A DNA stretch of 64,000 nt from UBA4416 sp964543545 (GCA_964543545.1 CAZIYT010000005.1:473511-537510), one strand, 5' to 3'; numbered from the stretch's first letter, positions 8,000-17,927 are shown. Numbers and translations: made by a program. Notes: generated from the letters alone by a model not told the origin.

Positions 8000-10618
8000 T
8001 TACTGCGCGCCGTACCTGAAACCCAGCGTGCTTCGTCCTGAGCCATCGATCGTAAAATGCTTCACGTCTTCCAGGGTCAGTGTGGTCAGGTCTTCCGGCT
8101 TACGCTCGCTTGCAGGAATCGAGGCCATCCGCAGGTTTTGCTTCATCACACATTCTCCTACAATCTGCCTGACGGTGCGGGCGTTGCCAAAGAACTTATC
8201 TTTTCGCTCCACCAGCTCTTTAAAATGATTGCTGAGATGCGCCAGCGCTTCTTCATTAGGAACAAGTCCTTCTTTCTTCAATAAATTCTTCGCGATGGTA
8301 ATCAGCTGCTCCGGCTCATAATCGCTGAATGCATAGGTTTTATCAAAACGGGATTTGAGGCCCGGGTTCATTTCAATAAAATGGTGCATGTTTTCCGGGT
8401 AACCGGCCACGATTACGCCAAACTGTCCGCGCTTATCTTCCATGCGCTTCAGGATCACCTCGATGGCTTCCTGCCCGAAACCACTGCCTTCCGCCAAAGC
8501 ATAAGCCTCATCAATGAAGAGGATGCCACCCATCGCCGCATCGATCCTTTCCTGTGTTTTAATAGCGGTTTGCCCGGTATATCCTGCGATCAGGCCTTCG
8601 CGGTCCACTTCCACCACATGCCCTCTCTCCAGCAGGCCCAGCGATTTATAGATCTTGGCGATGATGCGGGCGAGGGTTGTTTTTCCCGTGCCGGGATTTC
8701 CGGTGAAGACAGAGTGCAGCGAAAATTTATTCACCACATCTTTTCCGATCTCATTATAGAAGCGGATGAGCTTCACCAGCTCGTTCACATCCTGCTTGAT
8801 GTTGTCGAGGCCTACCAGCTCATTGAGCTCTGCGAGGGCCATCTGCAGGTCTTTTTCATTGACCAGCAATTTGAGTTTTTTCTTTTCGTTGCCCAGGAAT
8901 ACGCTCTTGAAATCGGCGAGGGTAAGCGTTGAGAGGTCTTCTTTCGTCAGCGCATCCATATTCTCCGATTTCATGAGGCGAAGGCCCATGTCCTGCTTGG
9001 CTTCTTCGATCACACCATACACAAAACGCGCGTTGCCAAAGCTGTTGTCGCGTTTACGGTAGGCTTCCGTGAGCTGTTCTTTCAGGTATTCCTGTGCCTC
9101 GGGAGCAACCGTAAGCTGCTTATGCTCCGCAGCGTATAAGGCGATCTGGTACAACTCCTCAGGAAGGTAATCATCGAAATGGAAGTACTCGGAAAAGCGT
9201 GATTTCAATCCCGGATTACTGTCAATAAAAACGTTCATTTCTTTCGGATAGCCGGCCACAACGATTGCCAGATCTCCGGGCCCGTCGCTCATCTCCTTGA
9301 TCAGAATTTCGATCACCTCCTTACCGTAATCTTTGCTGTCTTCACCGGAACGCGCCAGGGCATAGGCTTCGTCAATAAATAAAATCCCACCGCGGGCTTC
9401 ATCAATCGCCTTCTTCACTTTCGGTGCCGTTTGCCCAATGTACTCTCCTACCAGGACCGAGCGGTCAACCTCATACACATGGCCTTTGCTCAACAGGCCC
9501 ATCTTCTGATAAATCTTGCCGAGCTTTTTCACCACCGTCGTTTTTCCGGTGCCGGGATTTCCTGTAAACACAGAGTGTAGGGAAATAGCCGAGCCGTCGT
9601 CGAAACCTTTTTCCTTGCGAAGCTTGGTAAAATTCAGGTAGGTAATATTTTCATGGATGCTTTTCTTCACGCCTTCCAGGCCGATGAGCGCATCCACCTC
9701 TTTCAATAATTCCTCCAGTGTTTTTTCAGGGGCCACAATCTTGTTCCCTTCAATGGTATTGGAGCTTCCCGAATTGATGGCAATGGCCTGGTCGATGCTG
9801 CTGATCAAAGGCAACAGACCTTCCTCTTCCTTGTCACTGCAATCAAAAGACACGGCGCCGATCAGGGCATCCATGAATACGATCTCGAGCGCATACTTAT
9901 CGTCTTTCCAGGAGCCGGGCACATCATTGCCCCAGCCGAGATCAAGCGTATAGCTAAAGTCTTTCTTATTGGCATCGATATAGCCCGTCTTCTTCTGATG
10001 GGCTTTATGCTGCCCGGAATCATCCACGTAATTGAGAAAAACCTCGTAGTTGAAGGCCAATGGCGTCGATACTTTGATGCGGACTTCCGCCCACACATAT
10101 TGTGTGGTTTCTTTGTTAAAGGTCTTCAGGTATTTGCGTGAGCGCTGGTTCCAGCCGTCTACGTTTCCGTGATACAGCTTGACATGCTCAATCGAAAAAT
10201 AAGGGTTCGTATTCTTTGTCACCAGGCCGACATCCTCCACATAAAAGCGCTGCGAGCCAATGTTGACGCCATCAATCGTGGCGACCCACTGATAGGTTCC
10301 TTTCTTCCAGAAGGTGCCGGGATTTGGAGTTCCCCAGCCATCGCGGATGTAAACGATGTTGTCGTCTTTGCTCACTTTCAGATCCGAGTCGAGCGTGCAG
10401 ACAATCCTGTTGCCCGTTGTAAGCACTTCCTCGCAGGTCACTACCGATTTAGCCGTCCAGTCTTCCTCATCAAATAATTTGTTGTAAAGCGCCACCTCGA
10501 AACGCAGGTAAGTGGTTTCGGCTTTGTCAAAAATGGTGCGGTACCTTTTGGTAGAATTCGCCATCCACTCATCGGATGAATAGGTAGAAAGGCTCTTGAA
10601 TTTAAAACGTTTTTCCAT
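8000..10618 (-). CDS. Double CbbX-type AAA+ ATPase with duplicated N-terminal beta domain
   Basis: An 872-residue protein. Residues about 15-130 and 155-262 look like two copies of one beta-rich module (xTKRYRTIFDKAETTYLRFEV and SRKYLKTFNKETTQYVWAEV; each closes with a GxxxFxxxD-like segment). Two CbxX/CfxQ-like AAA modules follow: Walker A GNPGTGKT at 353-360 and 640-647, Walker B GGILFIDEAYAL at about 410-421 and 697-708, each with VAGYPxxM and NPGLKSRF downstream. Such ATPases remodel protein complexes. No target is evident and no secretion or Rubisco genes are nearby. Confidence 0.85.
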   Translation of the reverse strand: MEKRFKFKSLSTYSSDEWMANSTKRYRTIFDKAETTYLRFEVALYNKLFDEEDWTAKSVVTCEEVLTTGNRIVCTLDSDLKVSKDDNIVYIRDGWGTPNPGTFWKKGTYQWVATIDGVNIGSQRFYVEDVGLVTKNTNPYFSIEHVKLYHGNVDGWNQRSRKYLKTFNKETTQYVWAEVRIKVSTPLAFNYEVFLNYVDDSGQHKAHQKKTGYIDANKKDFSYTLDLGWGNDVPGSWKDDKYALEIVFMDALIGAVSFDCSDKEEEGLLPLISSIDQAIAINSGSSNTIEGNKIVAPEKTLEELLKEVDALIGLEGVKKSIHENITYLNFTKLRKEKGFDDGSAISLHSVFTGNPGTGKTTVVKKLGKIYQKMGLLSKGHVYEVDRSVLVGEYIGQTAPKVKKAIDEARGGILFIDEAYALARSGEDSKDYGKEVIEILIKEMSDGPGDLAIVVAGYPKEMNVFIDSNPGLKSRFSEYFHFDDYLPEELYQIALYAAEHKQLTVAPEAQEYLKEQLTEAYRKRDNSFGNARFVYGVIEEAKQDMGLRLMKSENMDALTKEDLSTLTLADFKSVFLGNEKKKLKLLVNEKDLQMALAELNELVGLDNIKQDVNELVKLIRFYNEIGKDVVNKFSLHSVFTGNPGTGKTTLARIIAKIYKSLGLLERGHVVEVDREGLIAGYTGQTAIKTQERIDAAMGGILFIDEAYALAEGSGFGQEAIEVILKRMEDKRGQFGVIVAGYPENMHHFIEMNPGLKSRFDKTYAFSDYEPEQLITIAKNLLKKEGLVPNEEALAHLSNHFKELVERKDKFFGNARTVRQIVGECVMKQNLRMASIPASERKPEDLTTLTLEDVKHFTIDGSGRSTLGFRYGAQ

Positions 10619-10639
10619 GATCGGGATTCATTGATACGG

Positions 10640-11665
10640 TTAATTGTGCTTGAGGTGCTGCTGCCACTTCCAGGCAGTGAGCATCATGTCGTCGAGGCTG
10701 TACTCCGGGTTCCAGCCCAGCTCACGTTTGGCAAAATCGTTGTTGGCATAGATCTTCACCACATCACCGGCGCGGCGCGGCCCGATCTCATAGTTCAGCT
10801 TTTCCCCGCTTACTTTTTCGAACGAATGAATCGCTTCCAACACGCTCACCCCATTACCGGTACCAAGGTTGAACACCGAGCAGGCCTGTTTCTGTTTATC
10901 GTTGACGAGGTAGTTCATCGCTCTCACATGGGCATCCGCAATATCACTCACATGGATATAATCCCGGATGCAGGAGCCGTCGCGCGTATCGTAATCGCCG
11001 CCAAACACAGTAAGCTTGGGCAGAAGGCCTGCCGCTGTCAGCGTAATATAAGGAACCAGGTTGTCCGGTTTGGCATTCGAGAGCTCGCCGTTGAGTGCAG
11101 AAGTATGCGCGCCTACGGGGTTAAAGTAACGAAGCAGTACAGCTTTAAAAGAAGCCGCGCTCCTGATAAAATCGGAAACGATCTCTTCACCCATTTGCTT
11201 GGTTTGCGCATAAGGCGATTCGGCCTTTGCAAAAGATGTTTGCTCCGTTACAGGAAGCTTGTCCACATTGCCATACACCGAGCAGGAAGAGGAGAAAATA
11301 AAGTTACGGATCTGCTTTTCCCGGCAGTATTTCAGGATATTGACCAGCGAGCCCAGGTTGTTGTGGTAATACAGCAGCGGGTCGGCCACCGACTGGGGAA
11401 CCGATTTGAAAGCGGCAAAGTGAATGATGCCTACCGGATTTTTCACCGAATTGAGCGCATATTCCAGGGCTTCGTAATTGGTTATATCCACGTTAAAATT
11501 TTTGATCTTTTTCCCGGTGATGGCTTCGATCCGGTCGAAGGTATTTCCTGTAGAATTGGAATAGTTGTCGACTGAAACGACGTTGAAATCTGTTTTGTTC
11601 AGTAGTTCTATGATCGTGTGTGATCCTATGTAGCCAGCCCCTCCGGTCACTATAATTGTTTGCAT
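10640..11665 (-). CDS. galE: UDP-glucose 4-epimerase GalE
   Basis: Interconverts UDP-glucose and UDP-galactose; an extended short-chain dehydrogenase. The 341 residues carry the NAD-binding TGGAGYIG (7-14), the catalytic Ser in SSSCSVYG (S127) and the YxxxK pair Y152/K156, plus RYFNPVGA and SCIRDYIHVSDIADAH. It lies at the edge of the surface glycan locus and could supply UDP-galactose to it. Confidence 0.96.
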   Translation of the reverse strand: MQTIIVTGGAGYIGSHTIIELLNKTDFNVVSVDNYSNSTGNTFDRIEAITGKKIKNFNVDITNYEALEYALNSVKNPVGIIHFAAFKSVPQSVADPLLYYHNNLGSLVNILKYCREKQIRNFIFSSSCSVYGNVDKLPVTEQTSFAKAESPYAQTKQMGEEIVSDFIRSAASFKAVLLRYFNPVGAHTSALNGELSNAKPDNLVPYITLTAAGLLPKLTVFGGDYDTRDGSCIRDYIHVSDIADAHVRAMNYLVNDKQKQACSVFNLGTGNGVSVLEAIHSFEKVSGEKLNYEIGPRRAGDVVKIYANNDFAKRELGWNPEYSLDDMMLTAWKWQQHLKHN

Positions 11666-11873
11666 ATCGGCATCAAAATTTGTGCTAATAAATATAAAAA
11701 AAAATTGCGGGATGGTGATTATTCCCTTATTTTATTTTCAGCCTCAGGCTCACCCGGAAATGGCGGTTCCGGAGGTTTCGGGAGGCTCCGGCCCATCAAA
11801 ACACCCTTCCTGAACAGGAAAGGGGAGCCGGCTTAGGGTTATTTGGATTTATATCTATATTTTTACGTCACCC

Positions 11874-13223
11874 ATGCAGCCAAGATACCTGGATATTTTC
11901 GATCTACTTCTAAGTCCATTCTATTTCCTGCTGATCTTCTATATTGCCTATTATTATAAAAACACAAAATTCCGCATCCAGGGCAAAGCACACTACCGGT
12001 ATTTTTTACCGGCCCTGTTCTGCAAGATCATCGGCAGCATCTGCGTATGCCTTATTTATACCTACTATTACGACGGCGGAGATGTGATCAACTACTACGT
12101 GTCCACGAAAATGTTTGTGAATGTGCTCCTGGAGGGAGATTTCGGCAAGTTTTTCGACATGCTGGATTATAAGCACAACAACATCAATTACATTTTATCT
12201 TCCGGCAACATATACGGCACGCTGGAGTTCAGCCCGAGCGATTATTACGCCCTGTTCACGGTCATGCTGACGATTCCCATCTGCCTCCTGGCCTGCAAGA
12301 GCTTTATTGTCACCTCCATGCTCCTGTCCAGCCTAAGCTTCATTGGCCTCTGGAAGCTTTATGAAGTGTTCATCGACCAGTTCCCTCAGCTCACCAGGGA
12401 ATTTGCCTGGAGTATTTTTTTCGTCCCCTCGGTCTTTTTCTGGGGTTCGGGCATTTTAAAAGACACCTACACCTTCAGTGCGATCGGTTTTTATGTGTAT
12501 GGCCTTTACAATTACCAGATCCTTAAGCGGCGGAATATTCAGTACCTGCTGGCAATGATCGGCGCCGTCATCATTTTCATTTACATCAAGCCCTATTTCT
12601 TTTTTGCCTTGCTGCCGGGCTCTCTGATCTGGATTTTCTTCAACCGCATTAAAAATATCAAAAACCAAGTGCTGGCGGCAATGGTCATCCCGGTGCTGAT
12701 GCTAAGCGCCCTGGGAGTTGTGTTATTCGTCCTGAGCAATTTCGGGCAGTACCTGGGGGAATACAGCCTCGACAATGTTTTGAACAAAGCCGTGAAAACA
12801 CAGCAGGATCTTATCCGGGAACAGTACGGTGGCAATAGTTATAACATCGGGGAATTTGATCCGACGGTACAGGGAATCCTGGCGAAAGCGCCGGCTGCCC
12901 TCAACCTGGCGCTGTTCCGGCCATTCATCTGGGATGCGAGAAACCCGGTGATGCTCCTATCGGGCATGGAGAATTTTTTCATGCTGGCCTTTAGCTTATA
13001 CATCCTCTTTAAAGTGAAGATCTCGACACTCCTTAAATCATTTTTCGGACATCCCTTGCTGATTTTCTCGATGCTCTTTGCCATCTTCTTTGCCTTTTCG
13101 GTAGGGCTCACCACGGCCAACTATGGAGCATTGGCAAGGCTTAAGATCCCCTGCATTCCCTTTTACATGTGCTCGCTGTTTATTCTGTATTACCTCAACC
13201 GGAAAAGCTTCCGTCGTAGATAG
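11874..13223 (+). CDS. Polytopic membrane protein, possible glycan polymerase-like
   Basis: A 449-residue, strongly hydrophobic protein with about ten predicted membrane segments by inspection, among them the N-terminal LLLSPFYFLLIFYIAYYY and FFFALLPGSLIWIFF. A motif-like segment FVPSVFFWGSGILKD lies between membrane spans. The look is that of Wzy/EpsG-type proteins of glycan loci, but no diagnostic residue can be named, and the neighbouring locus uses an ABC exporter, which normally needs no Wzy. Its 3' end overlaps the convergent glycosyltransferase by 29 nt. Function unknown. Confidence 0.7.
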   Translation: MQPRYLDIFDLLLSPFYFLLIFYIAYYYKNTKFRIQGKAHYRYFLPALFCKIIGSICVCLIYTYYYDGGDVINYYVSTKMFVNVLLEGDFGKFFDMLDYKHNNINYILSSGNIYGTLEFSPSDYYALFTVMLTIPICLLACKSFIVTSMLLSSLSFIGLWKLYEVFIDQFPQLTREFAWSIFFVPSVFFWGSGILKDTYTFSAIGFYVYGLYNYQILKRRNIQYLLAMIGAVIIFIYIKPYFFFALLPGSLIWIFFNRIKNIKNQVLAAMVIPVLMLSALGVVLFVLSNFGQYLGEYSLDNVLNKAVKTQQDLIREQYGGNSYNIGEFDPTVQGILAKAPAALNLALFRPFIWDARNPVMLLSGMENFFMLAFSLYILFKVKISTLLKSFFGHPLLIFSMLFAIFFAFSVGLTTANYGALARLKIPCIPFYMCSLFILYYLNRKSFRRR

Positions 13224-14415
13224 TGGCATAGATCTTCTCCGCCAGGCTATAATTGCGCTGGGTTTCCGCAACAGTCCTGATTTTTCCGGGTAACTGGTGA
13301 TCCTGCAACAAGAGGTCGATGGCTTTCACTGCTTTCAGATACTCCTGGCCATTCAATTCCTTCAGTACATAACCGATCCCCTGCTCTTCAATAATGGCGC
13401 TGTCTATAGAAATACCTTTGGTGATAACCACCGGCAGGCCCATCGCCCAGTATTCCCCGTTCTTGATAGGTGTACAGTATGTTTTGGTAGGCACCGGTTT
13501 CACCGGGCAGATGCCGAAGCTTCCCAAGGCCATGTAGGAAGGCACTTCGTGATGCGCCACAAATTTTTTAATGACCGTTTCAAAAGGCAAGCCTGAGTTA
13601 TCGCAAAACGCGCGGATCTCTTCATCCTTCTGATTCGTGAGCAGCAATACTTTGAACCGCTCTCCCCAGAACGTGCGCGCTGTCGCAAAAAAGTCAAACA
13701 CTTCTCCCGACAAATAGATATCTCCGAACTTACCGGCATACACACATACCACCGGATTTGCGCCGAGTTCCGGGATCGAAACAGGAAGAGCATTCTCCCG
13801 GTCAAACAATCTGAGGTCGACACAGGCCGGCTTCACGAAATAACGCTCTTTAACAATGCCGTATGTTTTCTGAGAATAGGCAATCATACCGGGCGCAGCG
13901 CAGATCACATCCGAAGCGCGCCTGAGCTGAAGCTTCTCCAGCTTAAACAACAGGCGGTAAGCCAGGCTGCTCTTTTTCCAGGTGTTGGTTTCCAGCATGC
14001 TTTCGGCATGAGGCTCGAAACTATCCAGCACCAATGGTCTGCCCGTGAAGCGCGACAGGATATAGCCAATAGCGCCGCCGGGTGTGCACCAGGCATGGAG
14101 CACGGAAATTTTTTCGCGGGAAATAAACCGGATCAGGTAAAACAAAATACCGCTGAGCTTGATTCCCATTCCTAAGCCGAAAGGCTTATAAGTAAAATTG
14201 ACCAGGTGAATCTGCTTGTCTTTGAGTGCCTGTTTGTTCTCTTCGTAATCTTCCGCAGTCGTTTCAGATTCGGGCGTGAGGGTCATCAGAAAGATCCGGC
14301 TTCCGGCAGGCAGCTTATCGCGGATGAGCTCTACATAAGGCAGCGTGTAGGTTTTGATGAGCGCGCTTTTGTAGCTCCAATAGGTAAGAACCAGGATATG
14401 TTTCGGAGCGCTCAA
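13195..14415 (-). CDS. Glycosyltransferase, GT4-like (GT-B fold)
   Basis: A 406-residue protein with an N-terminal Rossmann domain (HILVLTYWSYKS; VLHAWCTPGGAIGYILSRFTGRPLVLDSFEPHAES) and a C-terminal nucleotide-sugar domain (VCVYAGKFGDIY; KNGEYWAMGLPVVITKGISID, the EX7E-like region). Last gene of the minus-strand glycan operon. It overlaps the upstream GT2 gene by 4 nt and the convergent membrane protein by 29 nt. Donor and acceptor are unknown. Confidence 0.85.
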   Translation of the reverse strand: MSAPKHILVLTYWSYKSALIKTYTLPYVELIRDKLPAGSRIFLMTLTPESETTAEDYEENKQALKDKQIHLVNFTYKPFGLGMGIKLSGILFYLIRFISREKISVLHAWCTPGGAIGYILSRFTGRPLVLDSFEPHAESMLETNTWKKSSLAYRLLFKLEKLQLRRASDVICAAPGMIAYSQKTYGIVKERYFVKPACVDLRLFDRENALPVSIPELGANPVVCVYAGKFGDIYLSGEVFDFFATARTFWGERFKVLLLTNQKDEEIRAFCDNSGLPFETVIKKFVAHHEVPSYMALGSFGICPVKPVPTKTYCTPIKNGEYWAMGLPVVITKGISIDSAIIEEQGIGYVLKELNGQEYLKAVKAIDLLLQDHQLPGKIRTVAETQRNYSLAEKIYATIYDGSFSG

Positions 14416-15290
14416 AATAAATGTTTAATGATCGCGTAGCAGCGTTTTCTGAAAATAAAAAAAGGATTATTGATCAGGCTGATGAAAAAATACTTCAGGG
14501 CAACTCTCCTGTTTCGCCTGGTCATGGCGATGTGCAGGGCCGCATAGGAATAAATGCCGTTGAGGAAGATCCGCTTGTTGAGAAATGAGCGGGTAATGAT
14601 ATTGGCAGAATGCAGGATATGCGATTTGAAATGCAGGATCTTCTCATTGAAATGCGAGGCTTCATAATTGAGAACGCTTCTGCCGCCATGATTCATCATG
14701 ATAATGGATTTGCCCGGAAAACAATGCAGCTCCGTCACGGTAATTACTCTCAGCCACAGCTCCCAGTCTTCAAAGAGGATCAGGTTTTTGTCGGTATTGA
14801 AATAATGTTTCCGGAAAAGCTCTTTCTGAATGATCACCGAGCTGCATCCCAGGTAATTGCCATACACCAGCTTTTTCGGATTAAAGAATCCTTCCATGCC
14901 ATAAGAGTACAGGTGGGTGTGATCGGGATTGAGGATCTGGTAACCGGCAAAAATAAAAGCAGGTGCCGGGCTCTTTTGAGCGATAAATGTATGGATCGAT
15001 TCCAGGTGCGTCTTCTCCATTTTATCATCCGAATCCAGGAAGATCAGGTAATCGCCCTCTGCCTTGTTGGCCCCATAATTCCTGGCGATGCTGCGCTCTT
15101 CGTTCTGCTTATAAAAATACCTGATCTTTGGATGTTGCAGGGCTTCTACCGTCTGCCTGGTGTGATCCGTACTTCCGTCATCCACCACCAGCACTTCGTA
15201 GCCATCGTAGGTTTGGTCCAGGACACTCAACAAGGTTTCCTCCAGGATCTTAGCCCTGTTATAGGTTGGTATAACGATGGAGAACAACAT
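14412..15290 (-). CDS. Glycosyltransferase family 2
   Basis: A 292-residue GT-A enzyme: FSIVIPTYNRAKILEETLLSVLDQTY at the N terminus, VVDDGSTDHT for nucleotide binding, and the metal-binding FLDSDD (a DxD). C-terminal basic hydrophobic segments (RNRRVALKYFFISLINNPFFIF) suggest contact with the inner membrane. It overlaps the next gene of the operon by 4 nt. Confidence 0.9.
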   Translation of the reverse strand: MLFSIVIPTYNRAKILEETLLSVLDQTYDGYEVLVVDDGSTDHTRQTVEALQHPKIRYFYKQNEERSIARNYGANKAEGDYLIFLDSDDKMEKTHLESIHTFIAQKSPAPAFIFAGYQILNPDHTHLYSYGMEGFFNPKKLVYGNYLGCSSVIIQKELFRKHYFNTDKNLILFEDWELWLRVITVTELHCFPGKSIIMMNHGGRSVLNYEASHFNEKILHFKSHILHSANIITRSFLNKRIFLNGIYSYAALHIAMTRRNRRVALKYFFISLINNPFFIFRKRCYAIIKHLF

Positions 15291-15293
15291 TTG

Positions 15294-16289
15294 TTAGGCC
15301 GTTCTGATAAAACGGAAGACAAACTTCGGAATAAATTTCAATCTATTATTATATTTCCGGTAATTATTTAGAGTATAAAAGGAAAAGAAATGGGCTTTGA
15401 TAAAGCCACTGATCTTCCGGCACATGTGTCCGTCGCATTCGCGGTAATAGCTGTGGTAGCAGAGGTGGAGGTGCTGTAAAAAAATGTCTTCCAGCTCCTT
15501 GTCGCTAAACTGTAAAACATTCGGATAGATCACCCGTTTTTCGTTTCCCACGAGCCCCAAAGACAGCATGTGCTCCAGGTAAAGTTTTCCACCGGATACC
15601 GAATGAAACACATTAGCCACCACGCTGCTCCACTCTTTCAAAAACGCCAGGTTTTGGTTGGATTTGGAGGATTCATGCAGCCTGTAGCGGGAGAGCAGCT
15701 CATCCGTACGCCTGATCTTTCCACCATTCAGAAGAAGCTTCACCACCAATTCAAAATCCATCGCATAATGCAGGCGATCGTTTACGGGTAAAACATTGGC
15801 AAGGGCCTCAGCCCGCAAAAAAGAGGAAGGCTGCGGAAAGCGCATGTAGGGAAAGTAATCATGCAGGGCGATGTCGGCTTGCAAACCGATGACCTGTGAG
15901 GGCTTGTTATGGCCGAATAAGAGCGATTTTCCGTGCCAGATCACCAGCGCAGGATCGGCTTCAAAAGCGGCTGCTACTTTGTGCAAGGTTCCGGGCTCAT
16001 ACACGTCGTCGCTATTGAGCCAGGTGATGATGTCCCCGCTTGCCCTGGCGAATCCTTTGTTGATCGCCTCACTCTGTCCCTTATCTTTTTCGCTGACCCA
16101 ATAGGCGATCTGATGGGCATACGTTTCAATCACCGAAACGGTCTGATCGGTACTCGCACCGTCGATCACGATGATCTCCAGGTTCTCATAATCCTGGGAG
16201 ATCAGGGAAACAAAGGTTTCGCCGATGTACTGCCCCTGGTTGAAGGAAGGAACAATGACCGATATTTTAAGATTTTTTGCGCCGGGCAT
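15294..16289 (-). CDS. Glycosyltransferase family 2
   Basis: A 331-residue GT-A enzyme with KISVIVPSFNQGQYIGETF, VIDGASTDQT, DKGQSEAINKGFARASGDIITWLNSDD (SDD as the DxD metal site) and a variable C-terminal acceptor region containing HESSKSNQ. Part of the minus-strand glycan operon, 3 nt upstream of the previous GT2 gene. Sugar specificity cannot be read from the sequence. Confidence 0.9.
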   Translation of the reverse strand: MPGAKNLKISVIVPSFNQGQYIGETFVSLISQDYENLEIIVIDGASTDQTVSVIETYAHQIAYWVSEKDKGQSEAINKGFARASGDIITWLNSDDVYEPGTLHKVAAAFEADPALVIWHGKSLLFGHNKPSQVIGLQADIALHDYFPYMRFPQPSSFLRAEALANVLPVNDRLHYAMDFELVVKLLLNGGKIRRTDELLSRYRLHESSKSNQNLAFLKEWSSVVANVFHSVSGGKLYLEHMLSLGLVGNEKRVIYPNVLQFSDKELEDIFLQHLHLCYHSYYRECDGHMCRKISGFIKAHFFSFYTLNNYRKYNNRLKFIPKFVFRFIRTA

Positions 16290-16298
16290 CCTGATATA

Positions 16299-17075
16299 TT
16301 ACTTAATGGTGCAGCCGGGTAATTTCACATACACATCCCCAAAGCCCTGCATGGCGTGAACGTCTTTAGCCACCAACGCTTTAAACTCAGGCACAGAAAT
16401 CCAGCTTTCCAGGAGGAAGCGGTTCTCTTCCCCGGCGCTGTAATTACAGAGGTAGGAAGCATCAAGCGCCTGCATCAGATCGAGGCATTCATAAAGCTTA
16501 TGGGTTTGCTCGGGTGTCGTGTATTCAAAGGAGATCACAGGAACAGCCACAGACAAGCCTTTCAGCACATCGGCCTCAAAGCCTTCCACATCTATTTTTA
16601 TAAAGTGTGGCTTTCCGTATTTTTCAATCAGGTTATCCAGGGTATCCACTTCCACTTCTGCGGTCTGGTCCCAGGTTTCATTGGAGAACCTCCCGCGTTT
16701 CATGCTCTCTACCCAGTCTTTCGATAAGGAAGACACCGTAGAAGAGGTCGAATTGATATACATGGTCATCCTGTCCTTTTTAGCGCCCAAGGCTATTTTC
16801 AGCAGGGTAATCGCATGCGCATACTTTCTCTGCAAAAAGCGGTAACAGTAGTCCTGCGGCTCAACAGCCACGACTTTGTTTTTCAGGCTTAAAAACACCT
16901 GCACACGGTTCCCGAGATTAGCCCCTACATCAAAGACAAGGTCGTTGGCGGAAAGGAAGCGGCTATAGAACTGTTTTCTTCCTTCAAAAAGTTTTTGGCT
17001 TTCCCTGTAGATCTGCGGGTGTACCAGCCATCTTACCTTTTCCTTAAAAAGGGCATATCCTATTTTGAAATTCAT
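16299..17075 (-). CDS. FkbM family methyltransferase
   Basis: A 258-residue SAM-dependent O-methyltransferase: motif I FDVGANLGNRVQVFLSL, VVAVEPQ, and the FkbM hallmark IKIDVEGFEADVLKG. FkbM enzymes in glycan loci usually methylate sugar hydroxyls. One of two FkbM genes in this operon (the other is at 18901); methylation may cap or decorate the exported polymer. Confidence 0.9.
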   Translation of the reverse strand: MNFKIGYALFKEKVRWLVHPQIYRESQKLFEGRKQFYSRFLSANDLVFDVGANLGNRVQVFLSLKNKVVAVEPQDYCYRFLQRKYAHAITLLKIALGAKKDRMTMYINSTSSTVSSLSKDWVESMKRGRFSNETWDQTAEVEVDTLDNLIEKYGKPHFIKIDVEGFEADVLKGLSVAVPVISFEYTTPEQTHKLYECLDLMQALDASYLCNYSAGEENRFLLESWISVPEFKALVAKDVHAMQGFGDVYVKLPGCTIK

Positions 17076-17093
17076 TCCTGTAATCTGTGTTAA

Positions 17094-17918
17094 TTAAGCA
17101 TCCAATACCTTCTGGAAATCGCTTTCCCGGATGCTGCAAGTTACATCTTTTATCATATACAAGGGCCTGCTCCCGTAAAAAGAAGCCCACATGCTATAGG
17201 TGCTCGGTGGTCCGGCAATGTAGTGGCAGCGGGCCAGGGCGTACAGATCGAGCAGCTCATGATCCGGTCCTGAAGTGATCTTCAGATGGCTGAGCTCCGG
17301 ACCGAAGCTGATCTTTTCATTGGAGCATACCAGGAAATGCGGATTCCTGTCTTTGAATAAAATAGCCAATTGCTGAATGATCCGGCTATAGTCTTCTACA
17401 GCATAAAAATAGGCCCCGTTTTCGAAGGTTTTATAATCACCGCGCCTGATGTGAATCCCAATTACTGTTTCCTCCGAATCGGAAAAGTGTTTTTCAAAAA
17501 ACAGGTCGAGGGTCTTTTTAAAAGAAACGTCCGGCACAAAAAAATTCCGGATAACATCCGCATGTTTTTTGAAAAGCCTGTCGGAGCGGAAGAGCCAGCC
17601 CTGCACAAAGCAAAAGGTACTTTTCAATTCCGCTGTTTTTTCAAGATCCGCTTCTTCGTCCCAGTCTAATGCCATCGCGCTGATAAAACGGGTTTTGATG
17701 CGGAGGCGAACCAGAAGGCGCGATACCATGTAACAAAATGTATAGGCCGATTTATTTCTGTAAAAAGAAAAACCGGAAGTAGAAGCAAAATAAGATCTGT
17801 AACCGTAAAAGGCCGGGTTGACGATGCGCACATCCTGCTCTTTTCCATAGGCCAGGAAGTGGCCATAGATGAACAAGAGATTGCCAAGCTGGCCGGGTTT
17901 ATTGGAGATGAAGATCAT
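17094..17918 (-). CDS. Fucosyltransferase-like glycosyltransferase (GT11-like)
   Basis: A 274-residue protein beginning MIFISNKPGQLGNLLFIY, like the GxGNQLF start of alpha-1,2-fucosyltransferases. It carries the HIRRGDY motif (156-162) that binds GDP-fucose in the alpha-1,2/alpha-1,6 fucosyltransferase superfamily, and a C-terminal AGPPSTYSMWASFYG segment. No GDP-fucose synthesis genes lie in the window, so the donor is inferred from the family only. Confidence 0.8.
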   Translation of the reverse strand: MIFISNKPGQLGNLLFIYGHFLAYGKEQDVRIVNPAFYGYRSYFASTSGFSFYRNKSAYTFCYMVSRLLVRLRIKTRFISAMALDWDEEADLEKTAELKSTFCFVQGWLFRSDRLFKKHADVIRNFFVPDVSFKKTLDLFFEKHFSDSEETVIGIHIRRGDYKTFENGAYFYAVEDYSRIIQQLAILFKDRNPHFLVCSNEKISFGPELSHLKITSGPDHELLDLYALARCHYIAGPPSTYSMWASFYGSRPLYMIKDVTCSIRESDFQKVLDA

Positions 17919-17927
17919 GCTTTTAAA

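Noticed and set aside
10631..11575. Long plus-strand open frame of 314 codons opposite galE
   Set aside because: Antisense shadow: galE on the minus strand has full catalytic motifs, and the plus-strand product has no recognisable domain.
14610..15371. Plus-strand open frame of 253 codons across two GT2 genes
   Set aside because: Shadow of two well-supported glycosyltransferase genes; no motif and no promoter.
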